In this document: piece by piece, positions 1-10,665 of the stretch
Numbering within the stretch: the stretch's first letter is position 1
Layout: each line of letters opens with the position of its first letter
NCBI GenBank assembly: GCA_016721425.1
Contig: JADKID010000012.1
Coordinates: forward strand, 124,001 to 188,000
DNA from: Bryobacterales bacterium
Lineage (GTDB): Bacteria > Acidobacteriota > Terriglobia > Bryobacterales > Bryobacteraceae
DNA: 64,000 bases
Reading direction: 5' to 3'
Notes under the pieces: generated by a model
Database searches by the model: none
The model's input: the letters and a program-made list of their open reading frames with translations, nothing else
What the model was told of the DNA's origin: nothing
Made by a program: the position numbers and the translations under genes

Positions 1-1
1 C

Positions 2-331
2 TTCGAACCCCGCGCGCCCCGCGATGGCGAACCACAGCGCTTCGAATCGGCAGGCACCGAGGGTCCCGGCCAAAAGCTCTACACGCGCGTCGCATCCCTC
101 AAGAATCCGTTCGGCAGCGGCAGGGTCAGTCTACTGGGTGGAACGTCGCGCGACGCGACAGAAGCCGCCGGACGGTTCGCGCTATCGCCGCAATCGGTGG
201 AGCAGGTGACCAAGCTCTGCGGTGCGCCACCAGACAGGCTCAGCAGCTTCGAGCTGATCCTTCAGACCTCGGCCATCGGGGGCACACCGGTTGCCGCCAA
301 CGTGGTGGCGCACCGCTGCGGCACGAAGTAG
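2..331 (+). CDS. C-terminal part of an unrecognised protein (cut by window edge)
   Basis: An open frame runs in from the left edge and stops at TAG 329-331, giving 109 residues. No start codon of its own is needed because the gene begins outside the window. The visible part is soluble and has no membrane segment or metal motif. It contains a stretch beginning LLGGTSRDATEAAGRFALSP and a Cys near the end (HRCGTK). I do not recognise the family. It converges on the large minus-strand gene that ends at 345, leaving 13 bases between the two stops. Support is the uninterrupted frame and protein-like composition only. Confidence 0.5.
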   Translation, partial: FEPRAPRDGEPQRFESAGTEGPGQKLYTRVASLKNPFGSGRVSLLGGTSRDATEAAGRFALSPQSVEQVTKLCGAPPDRLSSFELILQTSAIGGTPVAANVVAHRCGTK

Positions 332-344
332 GCTGGGCGGAAGA

Positions 345-3300
345 TCACTCCTCCGGAACAGTCAACTCGATGGTACCGCTCGCCGTGCAGGACGAGGCTG
401 TGGGAGTTCCGGACGAAGCGTAGATGGCGATATTGAGGTCGGCAATGGGGGATTCATTTTCCGCCGTAACGGAGTAGCTCAGCAGACGGGGGCTACTTAC
501 TGTGAGAATCCCGTTGGCGTAGTTGGTTCCGCTGGCGCCCTTGTTCCCATTGGCCATGTACAGATTCAGCCCGCATATCCCGCTGAGCGTCTGCACCTTC
601 GCATCCATCTTCAGCGTGTAGGTCGCCGAGCGGTTCTCCGGAATCGTCAGTTCCATATACAGAAGGGCGTCCGCATTGTACTCATCGGCTTGGGAGGATG
701 TGCCTTCAAACGACCATTTGTTCTTGCCCACCTTTCGGACGGACACGCGCGCGCTGGCCGGTCCGGCACTCTGCTGCTGCACCCAGGGTGAGTCTCCAAC
801 CTGAGTGTAATTGGGACCCCAGCCGGAGGGGTGCGCCCCGCCGTACTGAGCCGCGGTGGTGGAGGCGCCGGCGCGGAGGATGCCGTCGCCGGGGCCGACA
901 TTGACGTCATCCTTGAAATCCGGAAGCAGGAAGACGCTGGCCGTCTCCTCGGCCGCACGCCCCACTGACCGTCCACTGACGCCGACCGTACTCAGGTATT
1001 TACATTCGCGCTGCCGCTTCGATTTGCTGTCCTGCTGCACGATGTCGGCGAAGATGAAGTTCTCCGGGATCGGTACGATGCACATATCGGCTGCCGTCTT
1101 CATCTTGCTGCCCAGGTAGAAGAAGTTGTCCTCGCCCTGGACGTAACCGGAGGCGACGCGAACGGCGGGCTTTGCCGTGGTGGAATTCGGCGGGTGCAGC
1201 GGGTAGAAGTTGTAGAGGTCGCACTTGCCGATCTGGTACGGCTGCTCTGTCTTGAAATTGAGGCGCTGGGCAGTGGCCTCGATCGCGGTCAGTTCGGGAT
1301 CGCCCTGAGCGACCTCCATAAACGCCTGCAACCCTGCTTTGGCGAGCGACTGGGCGAACTTGTTGGCGACAAGCTGTTTGGCGACGTAGTCCGCTTCCTT
1401 GGCGATCAGCTTGCTGCGGATATTGGTGGCGGTGAAGTGCGGCGTTAGCAGAGCATTCACCTGCACAACGGTCGGCTGATTGTCATACCGCGTGTACATC
1501 ACCTCTTTCAGCTTGCTGGCGCCCTTTCGCGGCGGCACGGTAATGAGGAAGAACTTCGAGACCTCGATAGGGCGAATCAGGCAGTAAATATTGACATAGT
1601 TGGCGTAGCTCTGGAGACGCTTCACCAGCGCGTAGAGCGGCAGCTTGGCGAGTTTCTTGAACACCCAATCGCGAGTGGCTTGCTCGCCCTGTTGCGCCAG
1701 GCTCGGCGGCATGTCGCCAAACACCTGCTTGGCGAATTCGTGCGCACGGGCGTTGGCACCGGCCTCCAGCATTTCGCGGAACTTGAGGCCCTTGCAGATG
1801 GGAATCCAGATTTCCTTAGCGCCGATGCAGGTGCCGGCATCTCTGGAGCCACTGGCATCGCGGGCGCCGCCGGCTTTGGCTGCCGCCTCGGGCGCGAGGG
1901 TGAGAGTCAGGCGAGACTCGGCGTCGCGCACGTTGAGCTCGTAGGCCATCAGGTCGGCCAGATCCTGCTGGGTGATTGTGGCGGAAACGGCTGCGCTCCC
2001 GGTGGTGGCGCTGGAGTAGAACAGAGTCCCCGAACCCTTGGCGGCCAATTCGTCGGCGAGTTTGCGCAATGCCGCGCCGGTGGCGGCGGCCCCCGCTTTT
2101 TGAGCGTCGGCCATATTCCCGGCGCCCTCCTCCCTGAGCTTCGAATCCACGCCGGCGGCCATGTCTGCCAGGTTGTCGAGCATGGTGCGAAACATGGCGA
2201 GGGGCTCGGCGGGCGGAGTGAGCGGCAGAATCCGGAAGGGCAGTGTGCCAAAGGTGCGCCCGTCGTCCCAAACGACCGACGCCGTCACGTCGCCCTGGAC
2301 ATAGCGGGCGGCGCCGTCGAGCCAGATGTAGGGGACCAGGGCGTACAGACGGCCCTCGGAATCGACACGTTCAATCGCCGCCTCGCCGGATTGACCGTTA
2401 GCCCCCTGAAACCGGATGGAGGCAACGCGCTCCGTCTCGGCCAGGCTCGCTACCGAAAAACGCACCAGTTGCCCCGGGCTGCCGGAGCCTGCCTCGGTCT
2501 GCGCCAGGGCCTGAGCCTCCGTCAGGGACGGCGGCCCTACCGCGAAAAGCAGTTCCCGCGTGGCATCGCCGCAGGCGCTGGAGGCGGTGAGGGTGACGGT
2601 GGCGCTCTCAGAGAGATCGAAGGCAGCGCTGCCGGAGGGGTCGCGAGGCTGGCCGTCGAGAGAGATTGTGACGCTATCGGCCTGCTGGGTGCGCCAGCTG
2701 AGCGTGACGGCGCCGGCGGAGTCGAGGCTCTGGCTATCGGCTTCGAAGGCCTGGATCACCGGGCCGACGCAGGCGTTTTCGGCCAGGGCGCGCAACGGGG
2801 TTGCGTGAGCCACGTCGCCGGAGCCGCGGAGGACTGCCAGGATGGACGGATCGACGAAACCGGCCTGGGCGATAACAGAGATGGCGGCGTTGGCGGGTAG
2901 AGCCGGCAGGGCCATTGCCTGCAGCAGATCGACGAGCTTCTGGGTCTCGGTGGTGGCAAACGTGAGAGGCTCGGTCGTCGCTGCGACCTCGGCGCCGGTC
3001 TGATCCGCGACTGTCACCTTCATCTCTGTACCGACCGCGCCACGGCGCAAGCTGAGGAAGAGGCCGTCGGCCTGGTCCGGCACACCGGCCAGCAGCCACG
3101 GCTCCAGCGCTCCGCCCACCTCGGTGGTCAACTGCGGTGCCAGGAGCTCGCCGGGCCCGGCCGATCCATCCTCATTCAGGCGGACCATCCGCGCCAGGGC
3201 CACTACCTTGTAGGAAGCCGTGATGCGCAGCAATCCCTGCTGATCGCCTTCCAGCTTGAGTGCCTGGGCCACGTCATCCACCTGGAGGGTGCCGCCGGCT

Positions 3301-4175
3301 GGTACGGGGAAATTGAAGAACTTGCCGTTCCAGTTGACGCTGATGAGGAGGTCCCGCTTGAGCGGATTGTAAAGGCGCAGATCGGTGCGGTAAGCGGCGC
3401 TGCGCATGGCCGGGTGGACGGAGAGATCGTTCTGGAGCTGCTCGACGACAACGGCATCGGCGCCCATGCGGTCTCCCGTGGCGAGATGAGCGGTTTCGCT
3501 GGTGGCGGCGCCGCTGCCGGCCAGGAAGCGAACCTGGGCGCGAACGACGGGCTGATCCGCGATGCCGAGTTCGCTCAGGGCCAGCCAGCGGCTGCGGGCG
3601 GGGCCCTCGACGGTGGTCCGGGCGAGTTCCGTGTTAGCCGCGTCGAAGAAGATGACCTCGGCGCGCGCGCCGTCTGTGCCGGAGACGATCCAGACGCCGG
3701 ATTCGTAGTCGGCGGTCTGCGCGAGCCAGATGAGGTCGCCGATTAGTGAACCGCTGAGCCACTCGTCCATGGGCTTGGCCACGAGTTTCTGGCCGAGAAC
3801 GGCATCGCGCTCATCGGTGTAGCGGAATGCGCTGACGGCGGCGAGGCCGTCTGTCTCGACGATGACGGCGCCGCGCTGGTCTTCGAGCTCCCATAGCTCG
3901 CGGAGGACGTTCTTGTAGGCGAGGGTCTGGCCGGGCTCGAGAGCCACGGTCCGCGGTTCAGACGCGGTGTCAGCGCCGTTGGCCCAGAAGGTGAGGGTGG
4001 CGGAGATCGGCTTGGTATCGCGGTTCTGCACGCGCAGTTCGGCGGCCCAGTGATTGCCGGCGTCGGCGCCGTTGACCACACCGGGCACGGCCCAGGTGGC
4101 CGCTTGCAGCCCACCGGCAGCGAATAGCGCAAGCAACGAGCATGCCGCAGAGACGCGGATTCCAGTCCTGGCCAT
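345..4175 (-). CDS. Large secreted protein of unknown function (1,276 aa)
   Basis: The start is ATG at 4175, preceded by a strong GGAGGAGGG ribosome site; a longer frame to 4241 lacks this. Residues 1-26 form a signal peptide (ACSLLALFAAGGLQA). The first half looks like beta-rich domains typical of extracellular proteins. A segment near residues 470-550 (SWRTQQADSVTISLDG) resembles an Ig-like fold. The middle is helical and rich in Lys and Ala, and the C-terminal 150 residues are again beta-like and end in TIELTVPEE. I see no catalytic motif, anchor or sorting tail. It stands alone, with archaemetzincin upstream on the same strand about 100 bases away. Function is not inferable; an exported structural or adhesive protein is possible. 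Confidence 0.75.
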   Translation of the reverse strand: MARTGIRVSAACSLLALFAAGGLQAATWAVPGVVNGADAGNHWAAELRVQNRDTKPISATLTFWANGADTASEPRTVALEPGQTLAYKNVLRELWELEDQRGAVIVETDGLAAVSAFRYTDERDAVLGQKLVAKPMDEWLSGSLIGDLIWLAQTADYESGVWIVSGTDGARAEVIFFDAANTELARTTVEGPARSRWLALSELGIADQPVVRAQVRFLAGSGAATSETAHLATGDRMGADAVVVEQLQNDLSVHPAMRSAAYRTDLRLYNPLKRDLLISVNWNGKFFNFPVPAGGTLQVDDVAQALKLEGDQQGLLRITASYKVVALARMVRLNEDGSAGPGELLAPQLTTEVGGALEPWLLAGVPDQADGLFLSLRRGAVGTEMKVTVADQTGAEVAATTEPLTFATTETQKLVDLLQAMALPALPANAAISVIAQAGFVDPSILAVLRGSGDVAHATPLRALAENACVGPVIQAFEADSQSLDSAGAVTLSWRTQQADSVTISLDGQPRDPSGSAAFDLSESATVTLTASSACGDATRELLFAVGPPSLTEAQALAQTEAGSGSPGQLVRFSVASLAETERVASIRFQGANGQSGEAAIERVDSEGRLYALVPYIWLDGAARYVQGDVTASVVWDDGRTFGTLPFRILPLTPPAEPLAMFRTMLDNLADMAAGVDSKLREEGAGNMADAQKAGAAATGAALRKLADELAAKGSGTLFYSSATTGSAAVSATITQQDLADLMAYELNVRDAESRLTLTLAPEAAAKAGGARDASGSRDAGTCIGAKEIWIPICKGLKFREMLEAGANARAHEFAKQVFGDMPPSLAQQGEQATRDWVFKKLAKLPLYALVKRLQSYANYVNIYCLIRPIEVSKFFLITVPPRKGASKLKEVMYTRYDNQPTVVQVNALLTPHFTATNIRSKLIAKEADYVAKQLVANKFAQSLAKAGLQAFMEVAQGDPELTAIEATAQRLNFKTEQPYQIGKCDLYNFYPLHPPNSTTAKPAVRVASGYVQGEDNFFYLGSKMKTAADMCIVPIPENFIFADIVQQDSKSKRQRECKYLSTVGVSGRSVGRAAEETASVFLLPDFKDDVNVGPGDGILRAGASTTAAQYGGAHPSGWGPNYTQVGDSPWVQQQSAGPASARVSVRKVGKNKWSFEGTSSQADEYNADALLYMELTIPENRSATYTLKMDAKVQTLSGICGLNLYMANGNKGASGTNYANGILTVSSPRLLSYSVTAENESPIADLNIAIYASSGTPTASSCTASGTIELTVPEE

Positions 4176-4275
4176 GGTCCCTCCTCCTCGGATCTCTGGT
4201 TGATGCAACTGGTAGGTTGCACGAACCACCCAATTACACATAATTGTACGGTAAAAGGCGGGGGGAGGGTCGGGG

Positions 4276-4823
4276 TTATCCCAGGCGAGTGAGCAGCCGT
4301 GCGCAAACCGGGCAAAATCCCGCCTGCCGCAGATCGATGCGCTCCGCCGTATGGGCGGACGACATCACGCAGCGCCAATCCGTGCAATGCCGCAAGCCCT
4401 GAGTGTGGCCGAGCTCGTGGAGGGCCTCCTTCATCAGGCGCTCGACAAGCAAGTCCTCATTCGGCTCCAGGCCGTAGTATTCCTCGCGCAGGCGGTGAGC
4501 GGAGATGACGGCGCACGGCCCGTTGAGCTGCGCCTCGCCGAAAACAAAGGTCAGCACGGGCACGTACAGATCCAGCTCGGTGACGCCGAGGATCACGGAA
4601 TTGCGCGCGGGGCGGCGCTCCTGGAGGCGGGCGAGGATGGCGGTGGACCATGCCTGGCCGCGGATGTCGTCGAAGAGGGGCTCGATGGACATGGCCTGCG
4701 GCTCGACGTGGCAGGCGATGGCCAGCAGGCGGGCGGCTTCGGCTGCCAGGCGATCCAGCAGGGCAACGCTCGGCGCGCCATCCCCGCCGCCGCGCGACAG
4801 CGGCAGAAGCTGCAAGCCCACGA

Positions 4824-4827
<4 letters not shown>
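4276..4827 (-). CDS. amzA: Archaemetzincin zinc protease
   Basis: The 183-residue product carries the archaemetzincin signature: HELGHTQGLRHC (three His zinc ligands and the general-base Glu), then CVM four residues after the first Cys, then CPVC sixteen residues after the Met. The Met is the metzincin Met-turn, and the four Cys would hold a second structural zinc. The family contains peptidases from archaea, some bacteria and mammals, and bacterial substrates are largely unknown. There is no signal peptide, so it should act in the cytoplasm. Its ATG overlaps the stop of the upstream response regulator by four bases (ATGA), so it is probably translated as the last gene of the HybAB/sensor-kinase operon. 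That linkage is unusual. Confidence 0.9.
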
Positions 4828-6172
<1,345 letters not shown>

Positions 6173-6176
<4 letters not shown>

Positions 6177-7810
6177 GTCGCCGTTCCTTCTGTTGCCTGC
6201 GCGGCCGGTGCGTGCAAGGGCATATGTATCACAAACTCGGCGCCGTGGCCCGGCTCCGAGTGAACTGTTATCGTGCCGCCGTGCCGGTCCACAATGCCCT
6301 TGGCCACGGCCAGGCCGAGCCCGGTGCGGTGCTGGTTGTCTTTGGTGGAAAAGAACGGCTCAAAAATCTGTTGCTGCAGGCCTTCGGGGATGCCGGGGCC
6401 ATTGTCCTTCACCGTGATGGCGATGCCCTGCGAGCTGGGCAGCGGCGCGGTGCCGATGATGATCTCGCCGCCCTTGCCGAGCGCCTCGCCGGCGTTGACC
6501 AGCAGAACGATGATGACCTGCTGGAGCTGGCCGGCATCGCAGAGGATCTCGGGCAGAGCCGGGTCCAGATTGGCGGAGAGCAGAGTCTGGGAGAGCTCAA
6601 ACTGGTGGGTGACCAGTTGCATGGCGCGTTGAATGACGAGATTGGCCTGCACCTGGGAGCGCTGCGGCGGGCCCTGGCGGGAGAAGGCCAGCAGGTTCTT
6701 CATGAGCTCCCCGCAGCGGCGGCTTTCGCGCTCGATGATCTTGAGGTTATCGATCATGCGGTCTCGGGCGGGCTGATCGATCTCCGGCCGCTGGACGTCT
6801 TTGAGCGTCAGCCGCGCGTAGGTGAGCATGCCGAAGAGAGGGTTGTTGACCTCGTGCGCCACGGTGGCGGCGAGGCGGCCGAGCGACGCCATCTTCTCCG
6901 TATGAATCAGGCCTTTGTGGGCAGCTTCGAGCTCCACCGTCTTCTTCTGGATACGCTCTTCCAGGGTGTGCGCCCACTGCGTGGATTCCTTGTGGGCTGC
7001 GTAGAGCTCGCCGGCCATCTCATTGAATGACTCGGCAAGGACACCGAGCTCGTCTCCGGAGTGCACGTCGATGCGGTGGCTCAAGTCGCCCTGAGCCAGC
7101 TTGACGGTGCCGGTCATCAGAGAGCGCACCGGCCGGTGAACAAAGAGAAAGACGAAGGCGAGGGAGAGCAGGCAGGCGAGCACGCCGGCGCCGGCGATGA
7201 ACTCGTAGGCCTGGGTGCGATGCTCGGCGAGTTGGGCGTCGACGGCATCGAGAGCGAGGTGGGCGTCGATGACGCCGAGGATGCGGCGCGAGGCGGGATG
7301 GGCGTGGCAGGCGGCGTTGCTGCAATCCGGGTGATTTTCCACCGGCCGGATGACGGCAAGAGTGCGCTTGCCATCGCTATCGGTGAAGATGCGGGCGCGA
7401 TCGTGACGCTGGAGCTTGGTGAGCGGCTGGGACTGGGCGTGGCAGGCGTAGCAAGCCTCAGCGGACTTATCCACCATGGTGCCCATTTCGGCGGGATCGG
7501 TGGAGTGCTGCACCAGCCCCTGTTCATCAATGATGCGCAATCGCCGGATGCCCTGCTCGCGTCCGACGTCGCGGATCATGGTGTAGAGCAGCTCGCGGTC
7601 ATTGCGCATCATCGCCTGGCGGGCCGAAGAGTGGATGATATCGGAGACTCGCTCGGCCGAAATGGAAACCAGCGACTCGAGGTGTTTCTGCTCGACTCGC
7701 TGGTGAAAGTAGGCAAACAGGGTAAAGCAGAAGACAACGGCAGCCACCAGGCATCCGGCGAGTTTGGCGCCGAGCCCGAAAGTGGGCATACCAGTGGGCT
7801 GCTTCAGCAA
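6173..7810 (-). CDS. Membrane sensor histidine kinase with two periplasmic haem-binding motifs
   Basis: This 545-residue kinase has a transmembrane helix at about 14-34, a periplasmic domain with CYACH at 120-124 (standard c-haem site) and CSNAACH at 163-169 (a CX4CH variant), a second helix at about 204-224, HAMP, and a HisKA domain with His319 in AHEVNNP. The C-terminal HATPase has its N box (LVNAGEAL), DNGPGIP and GLGLAVAKG. Family knowledge suggests it senses redox state, oxygen or nitric oxide through bound haem. It sits directly after the hybB-like gene and overlaps the regulator gene, so it probably monitors the electron-transfer module encoded with it. The start used is TTG at 7810; an ATG at 7789 is the alternative, and neither has a well-spaced ribosome site. 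Confidence 0.92.
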
Positions 7811-7817
7811 CCTGGGC

Positions 7818-8999
7818 TCAATCTCCTCTGGCGGTCACCAGCATGGGAGCTCCGCTATCCTGCAAGCCCGGCACGCGCATGGCGGCGGGCTTCTCTTCTT
7901 CCTCGAAGATCGGCAGATACTTGGCGGCCATCTGGAAGATCCAGAATCCGGCGGCGATGATGGCGAAGGTCACGGCCAGTTCCGTCCACTTGGGGAAGTA
8001 GCTGACGCCGGCCGCCCGTTCCAGCGACGTAACGCTGACGTTGAGGCGGTGGGTGACGAAGCCGAGCAGGAAGAGGACGACTCCGACGTAGATGGCAGTG
8101 GGATTCTCGCGGGTGCGTTCCCGGAAAAACATCAGCATGGGAACGGCCATGAGCACCGTTTCCAGGCCGAACAGCCAGCGCTCCATGCCGGGCTGGTTCA
8201 GCGAGGCCAGGGCGCCGCGGTGATAAAGATCGAGGAAGCGCATGGCGAGGTAGACGGCGATGCTGACCGCCAGCACACGGGTGATGCGCTGGATGAGCGG
8301 AAATTCGAGCTGGCGGCCGAAGGCGCGGGCGCTGTGCCAGGATTCGAAGACCGTCATCGCCAGCCCGGTGGAGATGGCCGAGACGTAAAAGAGAACGGGG
8401 AGCATCGGGGAATACCAGAGCGGATGCATTTTGTTCGGCATGATGAGGAAGAGACTGCCGAGCGAGCTCTGGTGGAGCGTGGAGAGGATGACGCCCAGGA
8501 TGACGATGGGCAGCATCACGGTCTTCAATGCCTTGTGCGCCTTGACGAGACCGAAGCGCTCCAGCACGGCAGGCAGGAATTCCAGGGTCAGAACCGTGGT
8601 GTATAGCGTGACGCACCAGCCCACCTCAAACATCACCGAGCGGGGATTCCACATGATGAGGGGGTGCCAGACGCGGTAGGGACGGCCGAGATCGAACATC
8701 AGCGCGATCACCACGAGCATATAGCCGAGAAAGGCGGTGAGGATGGCGGGACGGACGACGGCATGATAGGACTTGATATTGAAGATATGGACAATGGCGG
8801 CAAGGGTGAAGCCGCCTGCGGCCAAGCCGACGCCGCACAGCACGTCGAAGCCGACCCAGATGCCCCACGGGAACTGATCCGTGAGGTTGGTGGAGGCGCC
8901 CAGGCCCCAATAGAAACGGACAAAGGTGGACCAGGCGCCGGCCACCATGAGGCCCGCGAAGACCACCTTCCAGAGATACTCCTGAATCAGGTTGCTCAC
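7818..8999 (-). CDS. HybB/NrfD-type integral membrane quinone-interacting subunit
   Basis: The start is GTG at 8999, with AAGGAGG upstream and a four-base GTGA overlap with the reconstructed end of the hybA-like gene; this gives 393 residues. The protein is almost entirely hydrophobic, with about nine or ten membrane helices. It resembles HybB of hydrogenase-2 and NrfD/PsrC proteins, which exchange electrons between quinones and a membrane-attached iron-sulphur protein. Typical segments are FPWGIWVGFDVLCGVGLAAG and an HPL element in the fourth helix. No hydrogenase or molybdopterin catalytic subunit is encoded nearby, so the electron donor or acceptor is unknown. The adjacent HybA-like ferredoxin is the obvious partner. 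Confidence 0.88.
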   Translation of the reverse strand: MSNLIQEYLWKVVFAGLMVAGAWSTFVRFYWGLGASTNLTDQFPWGIWVGFDVLCGVGLAAGGFTLAAIVHIFNIKSYHAVVRPAILTAFLGYMLVVIALMFDLGRPYRVWHPLIMWNPRSVMFEVGWCVTLYTTVLTLEFLPAVLERFGLVKAHKALKTVMLPIVILGVILSTLHQSSLGSLFLIMPNKMHPLWYSPMLPVLFYVSAISTGLAMTVFESWHSARAFGRQLEFPLIQRITRVLAVSIAVYLAMRFLDLYHRGALASLNQPGMERWLFGLETVLMAVPMLMFFRERTRENPTAIYVGVVLFLLGFVTHRLNVSVTSLERAAGVSYFPKWTELAVTFAIIAAGFWIFQMAAKYLPIFEEEEKPAAMRVPGLQDSGAPMLVTARGD

Positions 9000-9735
9000 G
9001 ACCTGCCCTCCTTGCGCGCCACATCTTCCTTCCGATGGGAGATCCAGTGGATGCCGCCCATTAGCACGGAGCCCATCACCACCACGTCCGGGACGTGCTG
9101 GAGAGCGTTCCAGGTGTACTGGGTCAGCGCGGTCTTGGAGCCTCCGTGTTGTATCCAATCTGTTCAAACGGTACGGCGGCGATGACCAGAACGGACGTGC
9201 CGCCGGCTTCTTCCAAACCGTAGATCTTCTGGAAGTATTCGCCGGGCTTCTCCGCCAGCCGCTTTTTCGCTTCGGCGATCATGGCGTCGCGCTCACCCGT
9301 GATGGTGGAGCCAGTGGGGCAGGCCTCCGAGCAGCGGGTGACCCCGCCGTGGGACCATTCGCTGCACAAATCGCACTTGGCCACTTTGGGCAGGCGGGCG
9401 TTCCACTCGTAGGTGGGCACCTGGAAGGGACAGGCCACCATGCAATACCGGCAACCCATGCAGCGGGATTCGTCGTAGACCACCGGTCCGGCTGCTGTCT
9501 TCTGAAGTGCCGCCACCGGGCAGACGCTGGCGCAAGCCGGATCGATGCAGTTCATGCAGAGCTTACGCGAAAACTTCTCGCCAAACGTGCGGACTGCGGT
9601 CAGCTTGTGCGAGGAGAGCTTCTCCTCAGCGGCGATCTTCTCGTCGTAAGGCAGCTTCCATCGCGTCGAGCAAGCTTCTTCGCATTGCCTGCATCCCACG
9701 CAGAGGGTGCTGTCGTACAGAATTGCCTTGGCCAT
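8996..9735 (-). CDS. HybA-like 4Fe-4S ferredoxin with C-terminal anchor, broken by a frameshift
   Basis: The start is ATG 9735 with GGGAGG upstream. The intact frame has four Cys clusters typical of HybA/FdhB electron-transfer subunits: CVGCRQCEEAC, CMNCIDPACASVCP, CMGCRYCMVACP and CDLC with a later CSEACP. It reaches a stop at 9124-9126 after AAVPFEQIGYNTEAPRPR. One frame over, the sequence continues as TWNALQHVPDVVVMGSV and GGIHWISHRK, which matches the membrane-anchor tail expected for HybA, and ends at 8996 overlapping the hybB start by GTGA. One extra base near 9137-9140 would restore the gene. As written, the product would lose its anchor. It has no Tat signal peptide, so clusters probably face the cytoplasm. 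Confidence 0.85.
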
Positions 9736-9813
9736 TGGGCCTCCCGATGTACCTTTCCTATCTATATCAGACTTTCGGGCCTGATGTATGATTTTTCCAC
9801 ACAAAACCCTTCA

Positions 9814-10482
9814 CTAGCTGAGGAGGAGGGTCTTGGCGGCCTTCTTCCACTCTTCCGGGGTCAGATTGGCTGTGGCTTCTTTCGACGGGCGGCCGCCGTC
9901 AGCGGCGGTGGCGCCTGCCAACTGGGGTTGCAGTCCGTAGAAACTCTCAGCGGCGTCCTTCATCCAGGTGGAGAGGAGGTTGCGGGGCAGCAGGTTGCGG
10001 GTGGGGCCTTCTTCGTCGGGAGCGAACACTGTCATGAACCAGCCGTTGCCGTAGGGGTCGTTGCGAAGTTGCGAGGGGTTGGCGGCTAGCTCGGCGTTCA
10101 CTTCGACGACTTCGCCTTCCACGGGGGAGACCAGTTCGATCTTCTCTTCGCCGCGGTAGAGTGAGACCACCTTCTGTCCTTGGCGGACCCAGTGTCCAGC
10201 CTTGGGCAGTTCGATGCGATCGACCGGGCCGGCCAGGATGGCGGCAAACTCGTCGGCTCCAACGCGGTGGACGTTCTTCCGTTCGCGCATCAGCCAGGTA
10301 TGGCCGGGGTGATAGCGGAGGGCATTGGGAACGTGGAAGCCGCTGAGCAGTTCGTCGAAAGCGGAAACGGATTGCGCCTCGGCGGCGCTGACTAGCGGCA
10401 GAACATGCGCCCGTTTGCGGTTCAAGAGCATATCTATGGCGATGAAGACCACGAAGGTGACGATGATGAGTAGTACAGTCAT
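9814..10482 (-). CDS. Membrane-anchored GcvH-like protein lacking the lipoyl lysine
   Basis: The product has 222 residues, with one N-terminal helix (LLIIVTFVVFIAIDMLL) followed by a domain that aligns with glycine-cleavage H protein: HTWL, VRQGQKVVSL, SPVEGEVVEVN and NDPYGNGW. In true GcvH a lysine seven residues before SPV carries lipoate; here that position is Glu (GEEKIELVSPV), although a Lys lies two residues later. It is therefore probably not a lipoyl carrier. It opens the operon with the HybA/HybB pair, suggesting a structural or docking role in that membrane complex. The ATG at 10482 starts exactly at the helix but has a poor ribosome site; a GTG at 10536 in the same frame is the alternative. 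Confidence 0.8.
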   Translation of the reverse strand: MTVLLIIVTFVVFIAIDMLLNRKRAHVLPLVSAAEAQSVSAFDELLSGFHVPNALRYHPGHTWLMRERKNVHRVGADEFAAILAGPVDRIELPKAGHWVRQGQKVVSLYRGEEKIELVSPVEGEVVEVNAELAANPSQLRNDPYGNGWFMTVFAPDEEGPTRNLLPRNLLSTWMKDAAESFYGLQPQLAGATAADGGRPSKEATANLTPEEWKKAAKTLLLS

Positions 10483-10665
10483 GCCTTTGAATATGCAATC
10501 GGCGAACCAAACCGAAGCATCCCTATTTTCAATCACTTACGTGGGAGCCGTAGCACCCCTCAACGTGGAGATTTTCCACAGCCTGTTTTGGCACCACGTT
10601 AAGACCATTTAGAATCAGCAACTTATCATGCTGTTGAAAAACGCGATACCCCTGGTCGCGAAACT

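Noticed and set aside
1680..2900. Plus-strand frame of 406 codons opposite the large secreted protein
   Set aside because: It is a GC-rich antisense shadow: no ribosome site, Gly/Arg/Gln-heavy composition and no known motif, while the minus-strand gene has a signal peptide and a strong start.
8996..9735. Reading the HybA/HybB pair as a true hydrogenase
   Set aside because: No large or small hydrogenase subunit or maturation gene is in the window, so only an electron-transfer module can be claimed.
10537..10665. Search for a sigma-54 promoter before the HybAB operon
   Set aside because: A TGGCAC stretch occurs, but on the plus strand and without the TTGC box at the right distance. The minus strand has no GG-N10-GC pair of convincing form.
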